DNA of 64,000 nucleotides from Serratia entomophila (GCF_021462285.1 NZ_CP082787.1:4898001-4962000); one strand, 5' to 3'. Positions 49,191 to 58,768 are shown, counted from the first letter of the stretch. Notes: a model not told the origin generated them from the letters alone. Program-made: numbers and translations.

Positions 49191-49249
49191 TTTTTCCTTG
49201 CCATAGACACCATCCCTGTCTTCCCCGCCATGATGGCGGGGCTTTTTTT
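49191..49249 (+). ncRNA. cpxQ: CpxQ small RNA from the cpxP 3' UTR
   Basis: The stretch TTTTTCCTTGCCATAGACAC and the following CATCCCTGTCTTCC is the conserved CpxQ body recalled from Salmonella and E. coli, where RNase E releases it from cpxP mRNA and Hfq uses it to repress envelope-protein mRNAs. It ends in the cpxP terminator. Only the terminator stem differs in sequence. The 5' end is placed by analogy with the known cleavage site. Confidence 0.85.
49223..49249 (+). terminator. Terminator of cpxP/CpxQ
   Basis: CCCCGCCA-TGA-TGGCGGGG then C and T7: an intrinsic terminator with the long U tail expected for an Hfq-binding sRNA. Confidence 0.93.
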
Positions 49250-49298
49250 GCCTGACATTCCGCTATACTGAGCGCCTCACGTTTAACCGGGGTTCGTT

Positions 49299-50201
49299 AT
49301 GGAACAGCAATATGCGCGCCTGGTGAAGTCCGCCGCGCTCGCCGCCACCGCGCTGGCATCCATGCTTCTGTTGATAAAGATTATCGCCTGGTATCACACC
49401 GGCTCGGTCAGCCTGCTGGCGGCGCTGGTGGATTCGTTGGTCGATATCGCCGCCTCCCTGACCAACCTGCTGGTAGTGCGATATTCGCTGCAGCCGGCCG
49501 ACGAAGAGCACACCTTTGGCCACGGCAAGGCCGAATCGCTGGCGGCGCTGGCGCAAAGCATGTTTATTTCCGGCTCCGCGCTGTTTCTGTTTCTTACCGG
49601 CTTCCAACACCTCTACACCCCGCAAACGCTGCGCGATCCCGGCGTCGGCATCGCCGTCACTGTGGTGGCGCTGATCAGCACGCTGATCCTGGTCACCTAC
49701 CAGCGCTGGGTGGTAAGAAAAACGCGCAGCCAGGCGGTGAGGGCAGATATGCTGCATTATCAGTCAGATGTCATGATGAATGGTGCTATTCTTATCGCTC
49801 TTGGGCTAAGCTGGTATGGCTTTCAACGGGCGGACGCGCTGTTCGCTTTGGGGATTGGCGTTTACATCCTCTACAGCGCGCTGCGCATGGGCTATGAGGC
49901 GGTGCAGTCGCTGCTGGATCGGGCGCTGCCGGATGAGGAGCGCCAGGCGATTATCGAGGTGGTGTCCTCCTGGCCGGGAGTGAAAGGCGCGCATGACCTG
50001 CGCACCCGCCAATCGGGCCCGACGCGCTTCATCCAGCTGCATCTGGAGATGGAAGACTCATTACCGCTGCGGCAGGCGCATAGTTTGGCGGAGCAGGTGG
50101 AGCAGGCATTATTGCATCGTTTCCCGGGGGCAGACGTCATCATCCACCAGGATCCCTGTTCCGTGGTGCCGCCGGGCCGCCGGGGGCATTGGGAGCTATA
50201 A
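49299..50201 (+). CDS. fieF: Cation-efflux pump FieF (YiiP)
   Basis: Cation diffusion facilitator that exports Zn2+/Fe2+ in exchange for H+. 300 residues with six TM helices. The transport-site residues are DSLVD (Asp45, Asp49) in TM2 and HYQSD (His153, Asp157) in TM5. The C-terminal cytosolic metal-binding domain has [16 protein letters not shown] and DVIIHQDPC. Next to cpxP as in E. coli. Confidence 0.97.
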   Translation: MEQQYARLVKSAALAATALASMLLLIKIIAWYHTGSVSLLAALVDSLVDIAASLTNLLVVRYSLQPADEEHTFGHGKAESLAALAQSMFISGSALFLFLTGFQHLYTPQTLRDPGVGIAVTVVALISTLILVTYQRWVVRKTRSQAVRADMLHYQSDVMMNGAILIALGLSWYGFQRADALFALGIGVYILYSALRMGYEAVQSLLDRALPDEERQAIIEVVSSWPGVKGAHDLRTRQSGPTRFIQLHLEMEDSLPLRQAHSLAEQVEQALLHRFPGADVIIHQDPCSVVPPGRRGHWEL

Positions 50202-50317
50202 TCAGATCGAGGCGTAACGCGCAAAGCGTTATAACAAATGTTTGAGTTAGCTCAGCGTGCCATGCGGTTTTTTTACCGCTATATTGCGTGACTTGAATCA
50301 ATTCAGCTGGGTGTTTT

Positions 50318-50326
50318 TGATATAAT
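50318..50326 (+). promoter_or_regulatory. Extended -10 promoter upstream of pfkA
   Basis: TGA-TATAAT at 50318-50326 is a consensus extended -10 element about 108 nt before the pfkA start. No good -35 sits at the normal distance, which extended -10 promoters tolerate. Confidence 0.6.
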
Positions 50327-50433
50327 ATCCAGCAATAAAGCCCTAAAGCTGGTTTTCTGCAGCCGGAGAGGTTCCAAGGTAATCGGCGAAGACAGAATTC
50401 TTAAGAAATTGCATCTACAGTTCAGAGGTAGTC

Positions 50434-51396
50434 ATGATCAAGAAAATCGGTGTACTGACGAGTGGCGGTGATTCGCCGGGTATGAACGCTGCGATCCGCG
50501 GCGTTGTGCGTGCTGCACTTTCGGAAGGTCTGGAAGTTTTTGGTATTTACGATGGCTACCTTGGCTTGTACGAAGATCGCATGGAGAAGCTGGACCGCTA
50601 CAGCGTGTCTGACATGATCAATCGCGGCGGCACCTTCCTCGGTTCGGCGCGTTTCCCGGAGTTCAGGGATGAAAACGTGCGCGCCAAGGCGATTGAAAAC
50701 CTGAAAAACCGCGGCATCGATGCGCTGGTGGTGATCGGCGGCGACGGTTCCTACATGGGCGCCAAACGCCTGACGGAAGAAGGCTTCCCTTGCATCGGTT
50801 TGCCGGGCACTATCGATAACGACGTAGCCGGCACCGACTACACCATCGGTTACTTCACCGCGTTGGAAACCGTGGTGGAGGCGATCGACCGCCTGCGCGA
50901 CACCTCATCCTCACATCAACGCATCTCGATCGTCGAAGTGATGGGCCGTTACTGCGGCGACCTGACGCTGGCGGCGGCCATTGCCGGCGGCTGCGAGTTC
51001 ATCGTACTGCCTGAAATCGAGTTCAACCGCGAAGATTTGGTGTGCGAAATCAAGGCCGGCATCGCCAAGGGCAAAAAGCACGCCATCGTGGCGATCACCG
51101 AGCACATCTGCGATATCGATGAGCTGGCGCGCCACATCGAGCAGGAAACCAAGCGCGAAACCCGCGCGACCGTGCTGGGCCACATTCAGCGCGGCGGTTC
51201 GCCGGTCGCTTACGATCGCATCCTGGCGTCCCGCATGGGCGCATATGCCATCGAACTGCTGCTGCAGGGCTACGGTGGCCGCTGCGTCGGCATCCAGAAC
51301 GAGAAGATGGTGCACCACGATATCATCGACGCCATCGAGAACATGAAGCGCCCGTTCAAGGGCGACTGGCTGGAAACGGCGAAAAAGCTGTACTGA
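50434..51396 (+). CDS. pfkA: ATP-dependent 6-phosphofructokinase I
   Basis: Committed step of glycolysis. 320 residues, as in E. coli PfkA. ATP loop [15 protein letters not shown] (about 9-23), metal and ATP site GGDGSYMGA (about 102-110), catalytic PGTIDND with Asp127-type base, and fructose-6-P contacts [10 protein letters not shown] and GHIQRGGSP. Allosteric PEP/ADP-site Arg residues appear conserved. Confidence 0.98.
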   Translation: MIKKIGVLTSGGDSPGMNAAIRGVVRAALSEGLEVFGIYDGYLGLYEDRMEKLDRYSVSDMINRGGTFLGSARFPEFRDENVRAKAIENLKNRGIDALVVIGGDGSYMGAKRLTEEGFPCIGLPGTIDNDVAGTDYTIGYFTALETVVEAIDRLRDTSSSHQRISIVEVMGRYCGDLTLAAAIAGGCEFIVLPEIEFNREDLVCEIKAGIAKGKKHAIVAITEHICDIDELARHIEQETKRETRATVLGHIQRGGSPVAYDRILASRMGAYAIELLLQGYGGRCVGIQNEKMVHHDIIDAIENMKRPFKGDWLETAKKLY

Positions 51397-51421
51397 TCCG
51401 CTATGGGTTCCCAAGCCTGAA

Positions 51422-51447
51422 GGCCTCCGCGAGCGGGGGCTTTTTTT
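51422..51447 (+). terminator. Terminator of pfkA
   Basis: GGCCTCCGC / GCGGGGGC hairpin with one G-T pair followed by T7. Confidence 0.88.
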
Positions 51448-51582
51448 ATGCCCGCGGGCGATATATTCCAGAATCGTCTAGCCCAAAATTTTTTATTCTT
51501 TAATTGCCGGGAAAGTTTCTGGCAGGCTCTGATGCTAAATCAACCGATTGAGGTTGCGCTTAATTTTCTGGGAGAGCCTTCG

Positions 51583-52572
51583 ATGCGTAAATGGGGTGTA
51601 GGTCTGACAATGGTGCTGTTGGCGTCCGGCGCCATGGCGAAAGATATTCAACTGCTGAACGTCTCATACGATCCGACGCGCGAGTTCTATCAGGAATATA
51701 ACACCGCGTTCAGCAAGCATTGGCAGCAGCAAACCGGCGATAAGGTCACGGTGCGCCAGTCGCACGGCGGCTCCGGCAAGCAGGCGACGTCGGTGATTAA
51801 CGGCATCGAGGCCGACGTGGTGACGCTGGCGCTGGCCTACGACGTGGATGCCATCGCCGAGCGCGGGCGCATCGACAAGGACTGGATCAAACGTCTGCCG
51901 GACAACTCGGCGCCTTACACCTCAACCATCGTGTTCCTGGTGCGCAAAGGTAACCCGAAGCAAATTCATGACTGGCCAGATCTGATTAAATCGGGCGTTT
52001 CGGTGATTACGCCGAACCCGAAAACCTCCGGCGGTGCGCGCTGGAACTATCTGGCGGCCTGGGGCTATGCCCTGCACCACAATAACAACGACAAAGCCAA
52101 GGCGCAGGACTTCGTGAAGAGCCTGTACAAGAACGTCGAGGTGCTGGATTCCGGCGCGCGCGGCGCGACCAATACCTTCGTTGAGCGCGGGATCGGCGAC
52201 GTGCTGATCGCCTGGGAAAACGAAGCGCTGCTGGCGGAAAAAGAGCTGGGCAAGGATAAGTTCGAAATTATCACTCCGAGCGAATCCATTCTGGCCGAAC
52301 CCACCGTCTCGGTGGTGGACAAGGTGGTGGATAAGCGCGGGACCCGCGATGTGGCTACGGCTTACCTGAAGTACCTGTACACGCCGGAAGGGCAGACCAT
52401 CGCCGCGAAGAACTACTACCGCCCGCGCGATCCGGCCGTTGCCGCCAAGTTTGCCGAACAGTTCCCGAAACTGAAGCTGTTTACGGTGGATGATACCTTC
52501 GGTGGCTGGACCGAGGCGCAGAAGGTGCACTTCGCCACTGGCGGCGTGTTCGATGAGATAAGCAAGCGCTGA
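51583..52572 (+). CDS. sbp: Periplasmic sulfate-binding protein
   Basis: Substrate-binding component of the sulfate/thiosulfate ABC importer; the CysUWA membrane parts are not in the window. 329 residues from the ATG at 51583, with GGGAGAG 7 nt upstream. Signal peptide [19 protein letters not shown], then [18 protein letters not shown]. Sulfate-binding motifs are [24 protein letters not shown] and [17 protein letters not shown]. Expected CysB control; I did not resolve a site. E. coli has cdh between sbp and tpiA; it is absent here. Confidence 0.97.
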   Translation: MRKWGVGLTMVLLASGAMAKDIQLLNVSYDPTREFYQEYNTAFSKHWQQQTGDKVTVRQSHGGSGKQATSVINGIEADVVTLALAYDVDAIAERGRIDKDWIKRLPDNSAPYTSTIVFLVRKGNPKQIHDWPDLIKSGVSVITPNPKTSGGARWNYLAAWGYALHHNNNDKAKAQDFVKSLYKNVEVLDSGARGATNTFVERGIGDVLIAWENEALLAEKELGKDKFEIITPSESILAEPTVSVVDKVVDKRGTRDVATAYLKYLYTPEGQTIAAKNYYRPRDPAVAAKFAEQFPKLKLFTVDDTFGGWTEAQKVHFATGGVFDEISKR

Positions 52573-52589
52573 TCCCGTTTAGCGGCGAT

Positions 52590-52618
52590 AAAAAACCCCG
52601 GCGAGCCGGGGTTTTTTT
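52590..52618. terminator. Bidirectional terminator, sbp / tpiA
   Basis: AAAAACCCCGGC-GA-GCCGGGGTTTTTTT between converging genes. Confidence 0.93.
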
Positions 52619-52637
52619 ATGGGCAAGCCGAATGAAA

Positions 52638-53405
52638 TCAGGCTTTTTTCGCCGCGGCAGCGGCTTTGACGATCACGGCGAAAGCGTCGGCTTTCAGCGA
52701 TGCGCCGCCAACCAGCGCGCCGTCGATGTCCGGCTGAGCGAACAGCTCTGCGGCGTTTTTGTCGTTAACCGAACCGCCGTACTGGATGATCACTTCAGCG
52801 GCGACGGCCGCATCGTGTTTGGCGATGTGATCGCGGATAAATTTGTGCACGGCCTGAGCCTGCGCTGGGGTGGCTGACTTGCCGGTGCCGATGGCCCAAA
52901 CGGGTTCATAGGCGATCACTGTGCCTTTCATGGCCGGCGCGCCCAGGGTTTTCAGAACGGCGTCGATCTGGCGTGCGCAAACTTCTTCGGTTTTACCGGC
53001 TTCGTTTTCTGCTTCGGTTTCACCGATGCACAGCACTGGGATCAGACCGGCTTCTTTCAGCACGGCGAATTTCTCGGCGATCGCTTCGTCGGTTTCTTTG
53101 TGGTAGGTGCGGCGTTCGGAGTGGCCGATGATGATGTATTGGGCGCCGACGTCTTTCAGCATGTTGGCGGAAACTTCACCGGTGAAGGCGCCGGACAGGT
53201 TGATGTCCACGTTCTGCGCGCCCAGGGCGATGCGGCTGCCGGCCAACGCGTGCTTGGCCTGATCCAGGTACATTACCGGCGGTGCGATAGCGACGCCACA
53301 ACCGTCAACGCTGCTCAGCTCATGGCGCAGGCCGGCGATCAGTTCGTTGACCATGTGGGTGCTGCCGTTGAGTTTCCAGTTACCCATAACTAATGGATGA
53401 CGCAT
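52638..53405 (-). CDS. tpiA: Triosephosphate isomerase
   Basis: Interconverts DHAP and glyceraldehyde-3-phosphate. 255 residues from the ATG at 53405 ([15 protein letters not shown]); the upstream in-frame ATG is not family-like. Catalytic Lys11 in NWKLNG, His95 in IGHSERR and Glu167 in [12 protein letters not shown] are all present. Confidence 0.98.
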   Translation of the reverse strand: MRHPLVMGNWKLNGSTHMVNELIAGLRHELSSVDGCGVAIAPPVMYLDQAKHALAGSRIALGAQNVDINLSGAFTGEVSANMLKDVGAQYIIIGHSERRTYHKETDEAIAEKFAVLKEAGLIPVLCIGETEAENEAGKTEEVCARQIDAVLKTLGAPAMKGTVIAYEPVWAIGTGKSATPAQAQAVHKFIRDHIAKHDAAVAAEVIIQYGGSVNDKNAAELFAQPDIDGALVGGASLKADAFAVIVKAAAAAKKA

Positions 53406-53532
53406 GTTTTTTCCTCCAACAAGGGAACGCGAGAGTCGAAATGACAACTGCCGGACCGGCAGTTTACCTGCCCAACAGTATAGAGATGATTAAGCGCGAA
53501 GGCTTTGCTTTTCGTCATTAAATGCCGTGCCG

Positions 53533-54120
53533 CTAAGGCTCGGATAGCGCCAGCTTAACCGGTTCAACCGCGAAGGTTACCCCTTTATCGCCGTTGTCCG
53601 ACACCACATAGCGAATGGCGCCGACCTGCCGCTGGTAAAAGCGCGAACCTTTGCCTTTTTCCAGCAGGTTGGTGACTTTGCTTTGGCTTTGCTCCACCGT
53701 CAGCGCCGGTTCAAACTGGCGCATCAGCGCCGCCATATAGCTGATGGCGATGGCGCGCGCGGCCTTTTCTTCGGCGCTTTGCTGCAGCGGCAGGTGGGTT
53801 ATCTGCAGCGTTTTGATTTTGCCGGTGCCTTTTTCCAGCGCGGTGGAGGCATACAGGTTCTCGTTGAGCTTGCTGGCGGCGCGGGTCAGCAGCGGCGAGT
53901 CGTCTTCGGCGGCCGCGATGGCGCGAAATTCGCCAATCGGCAGCGCCGGGTTGTCGCGGTTATATTTTTCGCGGAATTTCACCACCGTCAGATCGAAAGT
54001 TGGCGCCCCGGCCAGCAGGTAGGGGGCTGCGGGTGTCGCAGTGGCGGCATCCGGCGGATCGGCCCAGGCGCTGGCGGTCGCCAGCAGCAGGCAGGCAATG
54101 GCGGTGATTTTTCTCAGCAT
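53533..54120 (-). CDS. yiiQ: YiiQ, DUF1454 exported protein
   Basis: 195-residue periplasmic protein of unknown function, matching E. coli YiiQ (PYLLAGAPTFDLTVVKFREKYN; FRAIAAAEDDSPLLTRAASKLNENLYASTALEKGT; RYVVSDNGDKGVTFAVEPVKLALSE). Signal peptide MLRKITAIACLLLATASAWA. An ATG four codons upstream (54132) is an equal alternative start. Same tpiA-yiiQ-yiiR-fpr order as in E. coli. Confidence 0.9.
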   Translation of the reverse strand: MLRKITAIACLLLATASAWADPPDAATATPAAPYLLAGAPTFDLTVVKFREKYNRDNPALPIGEFRAIAAAEDDSPLLTRAASKLNENLYASTALEKGTGKIKTLQITHLPLQQSAEEKAARAIAISYMAALMRQFEPALTVEQSQSKVTNLLEKGKGSRFYQRQVGAIRYVVSDNGDKGVTFAVEPVKLALSEP

Positions 54121-54319
54121 GGCGCATGGCATCAATAACAAAGATGGCTCCGATTAAAGCGATAAGCGGGGGGCGTTGTCAAAGATCCCGGACCCTCATC
54201 GGCTCGCTGAAGGAAAAGCTGTGCGGCGTGCCGCGTAATGCGGGGCGGAAATCTCGGCCCGACGGCGTCTATGTTACACTGCGGCGCAGAATATGGGCAG
54301 GCTTAGAGCGCAGGAATCG

Positions 54320-54745
54320 ATGACGTTACAGCAGTGGTGTTTTTCTTTTAAGGGTCGCATCGGGCGGCGTGACTTCTGGATCTGGATAGGCGCCTGGCTG
54401 GTGCTGATGGCGGCGGCCTTTACGCTGGCGAATTATCAGCTGGTGGCGATTCAGTCGATCGCATTCTTTATCGTGGCGCTGCTGTGGCCGACGGCGGCGG
54501 TGTTGGTCAAGCGTCTGCACGATCGCAACAAGGCCGGTTGGTGGGCGCTGTTGCTGATCCTGGCATGGATGCTGGCGGCCGGCAACTGGCAGATGCTGGC
54601 GCCGCTCTGGCAATGGGGCGTCGGGCGTTTCATTCCGACGCTGATTATCGTGATGATGCTGATTGATTTGGGCGCCTTTGTCGGCACCCCCGGCGATAAC
54701 AAGTTCGGCCCGGAGGCCGAACCGGTGAAGTTCCGCGCTCGATAA
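54320..54745 (+). CDS. yiiR: YiiR, DUF805 membrane protein
   Basis: 141-residue inner-membrane protein of unknown function. The N-terminus MTLQQWCFSFKGRIGRRDFWIW is the DUF805 signature, followed by about four TM helices and the conserved AAVLVKRLHDRNKAGWWALL loop. The start at 54320 was chosen by similarity to E. coli YiiR, with AGGA upstream. Converges on fpr. Confidence 0.9.
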   Translation: MTLQQWCFSFKGRIGRRDFWIWIGAWLVLMAAAFTLANYQLVAIQSIAFFIVALLWPTAAVLVKRLHDRNKAGWWALLLILAWMLAAGNWQMLAPLWQWGVGRFIPTLIIVMMLIDLGAFVGTPGDNKFGPEAEPVKFRAR

Positions 54746-54755
54746 GCCTGCGGGG

Positions 54756-55502
54756 TTACCAGTAGTGTTCGCTGGTGATATGGCCGGGTTTGCGGCGCAG
54801 GTGCTTGCGCATCTGGCGCTGGTCCTTCAGGGTTTGCTGGGTATCCCGCACCATCTGCGGGTTGCCGCACAGCATCACGTGGTCGGTTTCGGCGTTGATG
54901 GTCAAACCTATCGCCGCCTCCAGGCGGCCATCTTCGATCAGCGCCGGCACGCGCCCGGTCAGTGAGCCGGCCGCCTCTTCGCGGCTGACGACGGTCTGAA
55001 TGCGCAGCTTGCCATTGTAGCGCTGCTGCAGTTGCTGCATCAGAGGCAGGTAGCTCAGATCGCGCGCAAAACGGGCGGCATGCACCAGCACCAGGTTTTT
55101 GAAGCGGTCCAACCCGATACCTTCCTGCAGGATGGAAAGGTAAGGGCCGATGGCGGTGCCGGTCGCCAGCATCCACAGCGTTTCACATTCGGGCACTTCG
55201 TCCAGCACGAAGAAACCGGCGGCCTCTTTGGTGATCATCACCTCCGAACCGGGCCGCAGCTGATTGAGCCTTGGGCTCAGTTTGCCTTCGGGCACGGTAA
55301 CCAGATAAAACTCCAGGTTGGGATCGCTGGGGGCGTTGACGTAGGAATAGGCGCGCTGCACGCGCTCGCCGTCGATTTCCAGCGCCAGTTTGGCAAACTG
55401 CCCGGCGGTAAAGGGATCGACAGGCGCATTGACGGTGATGCTGAACAACCCGTCAGTCCATTGTTCCACCTGTGTAACCTTGCCGTTAACCCATTCAGCC
55501 AT
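54756..55502 (-). CDS. fpr: Ferredoxin/flavodoxin-NADP+ reductase
   Basis: FAD enzyme that passes electrons between NADPH and flavodoxin or ferredoxin; supports Fe-S assembly, biotin and methionine pathways and oxidative-stress defence. 248 residues. FAD motif QRAYSYVN (about 49-56), NADP site ATGTAIGPYLSIL (about 112-124) and the C-terminal HYW that shields the flavin. In E. coli it has its own SoxS-controlled promoter; here a regulator gene lies only 3 nt upstream on the same strand, so fpr is probably its co-transcribed target. Confidence 0.97.
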   Translation of the reverse strand: MAEWVNGKVTQVEQWTDGLFSITVNAPVDPFTAGQFAKLALEIDGERVQRAYSYVNAPSDPNLEFYLVTVPEGKLSPRLNQLRPGSEVMITKEAAGFFVLDEVPECETLWMLATGTAIGPYLSILQEGIGLDRFKNLVLVHAARFARDLSYLPLMQQLQQRYNGKLRIQTVVSREEAAGSLTGRVPALIEDGRLEAAIGLTINAETDHVMLCGNPQMVRDTQQTLKDQRQMRKHLRRKPGHITSEHYW

Positions 55503-55505
55503 ACT

Positions 55506-56114
55506 CTAAAGCTCCCGTGGTCGAATCAAATAAGCACAATGTCGTGAGCCGGAGATGGCATGCGCCATGCGATCTATCTGGTAGCCGTTGCCCAACAGGC
55601 GGTGAAACAGCTGCAGTTCCGCATTGCACAGGCTGCTGCAAGAGGCGGCCGCCACGCCAATCGGGCAGTGGTTCTCTACCAGCAACACGCCCTGCGGATG
55701 TTCCACCAGCTCGGCCATATAGCCGTCATGTTGCCGCAGGCGCACCAGGCGGGCGAGTTTATCCAGATGGCTGGCCTCGGCGGCCAACGCGTCGGCGTAG
55801 CGCTGGTACAGCCTGTCTGCGCGCGCGCAGAGCAGCGGCGCCAGGCCTTCGTTGCCGAACAGCTGTGCGTGCGTTGGCGGCCGGTGCTCGCTGGCGGCGA
55901 TGCTGGCGTAACCCTGATGGGTCAAAGACCAGTAGCGCGTAGGGCGGCCAACCTTGATGCGCGACTCCTCGTAACAAACCAGCTCACGTTTTTCCAGGGA
56001 TTGCAGATGCTGTCGAATGCCCATCGGCGTAATGTCCAGACGATCCGCCAGCATTTTGGCCGACTGCGGGCCAAGACTCTCTAACTGCAATAAAATCAGC
56101 TCTGGTGTTTTCAT
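55506..56114 (-). CDS. Winged-helix regulator with SufR-like cysteine-rich C-terminus
   Basis: 202-residue transcriptional regulator. N-terminal DeoR/ArsR-type winged HTH (LESLGPQSAKMLADRLDITPMGIRQHLQSLEKRELV, about 11-46, with wing KVGRPTRYWSLTHQGY). The C-terminal part has Cys150, Cys159, Cys163 and Cys193 in NHCPIGVAAASCSSLCNAEL and ISGSRHCAYLI. Cys150-x12-Cys163 followed by Cys193 resembles the Fe-S ligand layout of SufR, though SufR's third cysteine position is not matched. Directly upstream of fpr (3 nt). An AT-rich imperfect dyad around TCAAGTTGA (56144-56152) lies 30 nt upstream of its start. Likely Fe-S or redox-sensing control of fpr; this is inference. Confidence 0.82.
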   Translation of the reverse strand: MKTPELILLQLESLGPQSAKMLADRLDITPMGIRQHLQSLEKRELVCYEESRIKVGRPTRYWSLTHQGYASIAASEHRPPTHAQLFGNEGLAPLLCARADRLYQRYADALAAEASHLDKLARLVRLRQHDGYMAELVEHPQGVLLVENHCPIGVAAASCSSLCNAELQLFHRLLGNGYQIDRMAHAISGSRHCAYLIRPREL

Positions 56115-56409
56115 GAACCAAATCCCTATGGTGTTATTTTATTTCAAGTTGATGAAAATAATTATCGATTAAATGCTAAAGCCAAACTACTGTCGGCGCG
56201 GTTTTTTTGCCTCGTTGCGCCAGACGTACAGTTTAATTTACGAGGCTGGTTGCGTTTGCTGCCAGTGTGACCTGGATCAATATCTTCCTGAAACTCGCTA
56301 AAAAAATCAGATTTGTTAGCTTATGCCGCCATAGAGGGCTGCTCGCCGTTCTGGCTGCTTCAACGGCCATACCGGGACGCTGTGACGAGTTGAAACGTTA
56401 ACGAAGATA

Positions 56410-57594
56410 ATGAGAAAAATTGAAAACTTTCACCTGTTGGTGATGCTTATCCTGTTGGTGGCCGTCGGCCAGATGGCGCAAACCATTTATGTTCCCGTTA
56501 TTGCCGATATCGCGCACGACTTGTCGGTTCGTACCGGCGCGGTGCAGCGCGTGATGGCGGCCTATCTGATGACCTACGGCTTTTCCCAGCTGATTTACGG
56601 CCCGTTGTCGGACCGCATCGGCCGCCGGCCGGTGATCCTGGCGGGCATGATGATATTTCTGGTCGGCGCGTTGGGCGCGTTGTTGTCCAGCAACCTGACG
56701 ATGCTGGTGGCCGCCAGCGCCATCCAGGGCATGGGCACCGGCGTGGCGGGCGTGATGGCGCGCACCATGCCGCGCGATCTGTATGCCGGCACCGCGCTGC
56801 GCTACGCCAACAGCCTGCTGAATATGGGCATTCTGGTCAGCCCGCTGTTGGCGCCGGTGATTGGTGGCGCGCTGGCGATGGTGTTTGGTTGGCGCGCCTG
56901 CTATGCCTTCCTGCTGGCGCTGTGCGCAGGGGTCGCCTTCGCCATGCTCCGCTGGCTGCCGGAAACCCGGCCGGCGTTGACGGAAAAGCGCCGCATGCTG
57001 GCCAGCTTCCGCCAACTGCTGACGGACAGCACCTTCAGCTGTTACCTGGTGATGTTGATCGGCGCGCTGGCGGGCATCGCGGTGTTTGAGGCCAGCTGCG
57101 GCGTACTGATGGGCGGCGTGCTGGGGCTGAGCGGTCTGACGGTCAGCATTCTGTTTATCCTGCCGATCCCGGCGGCGTTCTTCGGCGCCTGGTACGCCGG
57201 GCGCGACGGCAAGACCTTCCACGGCCTGATGTGGCACTCGGTGATCAGCTGCCTGTTGGCGGGGCTGATGATGTGGATCCCGGGCTGGTTCGGGGTGATG
57301 AATATCTGGACGCTGATCGTGCCGGCGGCGCTGTTCTTCTTCGGCGCCGGCATGCTGTTTCCGTTGGCCACCACCGGGGCGATGGAGCCGTTCCCTTATC
57401 TGGCGGGCGCTGCGGGCGCACTGGTCGGCGGCATGCAGAACATGGGCTCCGGCCTGGCGACCTGGCTTTCCGCCATGCTGCCGCAGACCGGGCAGTTTAG
57501 CCTGGGCCTGCTGATGTTCGCGATGGCGCTGCTGATTTTGCTGTGCTGGTGGCCGCTGTCCAACCGGATGCAGCATCAGGGACACACCGCATAA
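56410..57594 (+). CDS. emrD: Multidrug efflux MFS transporter EmrD
   Basis: 12-TM H+-antiporter for hydrophobic compounds. 394 residues, the E. coli EmrD length. Similarity is end to end: VAVGQMAQTIYVPVIADIAHDL, motif A GPLSDRIGRRPVILAG (about 64-79), NSLLNMGILVSPLLAPVIGG and MLFPLATTGAMEPFPYLAGAAGALVGG. In E. coli emrD is elsewhere on the chromosome; here it lies between fpr and glpX. The 295-bp gap to the divergent regulator holds AT-rich promoter-like DNA. Confidence 0.95.
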   Translation: MRKIENFHLLVMLILLVAVGQMAQTIYVPVIADIAHDLSVRTGAVQRVMAAYLMTYGFSQLIYGPLSDRIGRRPVILAGMMIFLVGALGALLSSNLTMLVAASAIQGMGTGVAGVMARTMPRDLYAGTALRYANSLLNMGILVSPLLAPVIGGALAMVFGWRACYAFLLALCAGVAFAMLRWLPETRPALTEKRRMLASFRQLLTDSTFSCYLVMLIGALAGIAVFEASCGVLMGGVLGLSGLTVSILFILPIPAAFFGAWYAGRDGKTFHGLMWHSVISCLLAGLMMWIPGWFGVMNIWTLIVPAALFFFGAGMLFPLATTGAMEPFPYLAGAAGALVGGMQNMGSGLATWLSAMLPQTGQFSLGLLMFAMALLILLCWWPLSNRMQHQGHTA

Positions 57595-57596
57595 AA

Positions 57597-57623
57597 AAAC
57601 AGGGCGCCCTCGGCGCCCTGTTT
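57597..57623. terminator. Bidirectional terminator, emrD / glpX
   Basis: AAACAGGGCGCC-CTC-GGCGCCCTGTTT, perfect 12-bp stem between converging genes. Confidence 0.92.
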
Positions 57624-57625
57624 AA

Positions 57626-58636
57626 TTACAGCAGGAACTCATGCAGCGCCGGATCCTTGCGGTCCAGATAGTGGGTCGAGCGGATGCGGCGGATGGTGCG
57701 CGACTTGCCGCGGATCAGCAGGGTTTCGGTGGTGGCCATATTGCCCTGACGGCTGATGCCGTCCAGCAGGTCGCCCTTGGTGATGCCGGTGGCGGAGAAA
57801 ATGACGTTATCGTTGCGCGCCATCTGGTCCATCGGCAGCACCTTGCCGGCTTCAATGCCCATCTCCCGGCAGCGCGCCAGTTCTTCTTCACCGATGCGGC
57901 GGTTCTCGGCGCTGTCGCCCTTCACCTGATGGCGCGGCAGCAGGCGCGCCTGCATGTCGCCGTCCAGCGCGCGGATCACCGCGGCGGAAATCACCCCTTC
58001 CGGCGCGCCGCCGACGCCATACATCACGTCGACTTCGCTTTCCGGCATGCAGGTGAGGATGGAGGCGGCTACGTCGCCGTCCGGGATGGCGAACACCCGC
58101 ACGCCGAGCTGCTGCATCTGCGCAATCACGCCGTCATGGCGCGGCTTGGCCAGCACGATCACCGTCAGCTGGCTCAGCGGTTTACCGAGGCGCGCGGCGA
58201 CGTTCTTCAGGTTCTCCGCCAGCGGCAGGTTGAGATCGATGGCGCCGCGCGCCGCCGGGCCGACCACCAGCTTTTCCATATACATGTCCGGCGCGTGCAG
58301 GAAAGTGCCGCGATCGCCCACCGCCAGCACCGCCAGCGCGTTGGACTGCCCCATGGCGGTCATGCGGGTGCCTTCGATCGGATCGACCGCGATATCCACC
58401 GCATCGCCCTGGCCGCTGCCGACCTGCTCGCCGATATACAGCATCGGCGCTTCGTCGATTTCACCTTCGCCGATCACGATGCGGCCATCGATATCCACTT
58501 TATTGAGCATGATGCGCATGGCGTGGACCGCGGCGCCGTCGGCGGCGTTTTTATCGCCGCGCCCCAGCCATTTGTAGCCCGCCAGCGCGGCGGCTTCGGT
58601 AACGCGGGAGAATTCGATGGCTAATTCACGTTTCAT
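57626..58636 (-). CDS. glpX: Class II fructose-1,6-bisphosphatase GlpX
   Basis: Gluconeogenic Mn2+-dependent phosphatase. 336 residues from the ATG at 58636 (MKRELAIEFSRVTEAAALAGYKW), the E. coli start; an upstream in-frame ATG adds 17 residues. Metal and substrate sites IGEGEIDEAPMLYIGE and VDPIEGTRMTA (about 85-95), plus IFSATGITKGDLL near the end. Downstream of glpK but separated by a terminator hairpin. Confidence 0.97.
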   Translation of the reverse strand: MKRELAIEFSRVTEAAALAGYKWLGRGDKNAADGAAVHAMRIMLNKVDIDGRIVIGEGEIDEAPMLYIGEQVGSGQGDAVDIAVDPIEGTRMTAMGQSNALAVLAVGDRGTFLHAPDMYMEKLVVGPAARGAIDLNLPLAENLKNVAARLGKPLSQLTVIVLAKPRHDGVIAQMQQLGVRVFAIPDGDVAASILTCMPESEVDVMYGVGGAPEGVISAAVIRALDGDMQARLLPRHQVKGDSAENRRIGEEELARCREMGIEAGKVLPMDQMARNDNVIFSATGITKGDLLDGISRQGNMATTETLLIRGKSRTIRRIRSTHYLDRKDPALHEFLL

Positions 58637-58711
58637 GGCAAAACCTGTCTGTGAGAAAGGGAAGAAAATATCGGCAAAGTTTATCACAGCGCGGCAGCAG
58701 CGGGGCGGGGC

Positions 58712-58744
58712 AAAAAAAAAAGCGCCGCCCGCAGGCAGCGCTTA
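58712..58744 (-). terminator. Terminator of glpFK
   Basis: On the minus strand AAGCGCTGCC-TGC-GGGCGGCGCTT with one G-T pair, then T9, between glpK and glpX. Partial readthrough could still feed glpX. Confidence 0.85.
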
Positions 58745-58768
58745 TTGGAGTGACGCAGCAGGTCGGGC

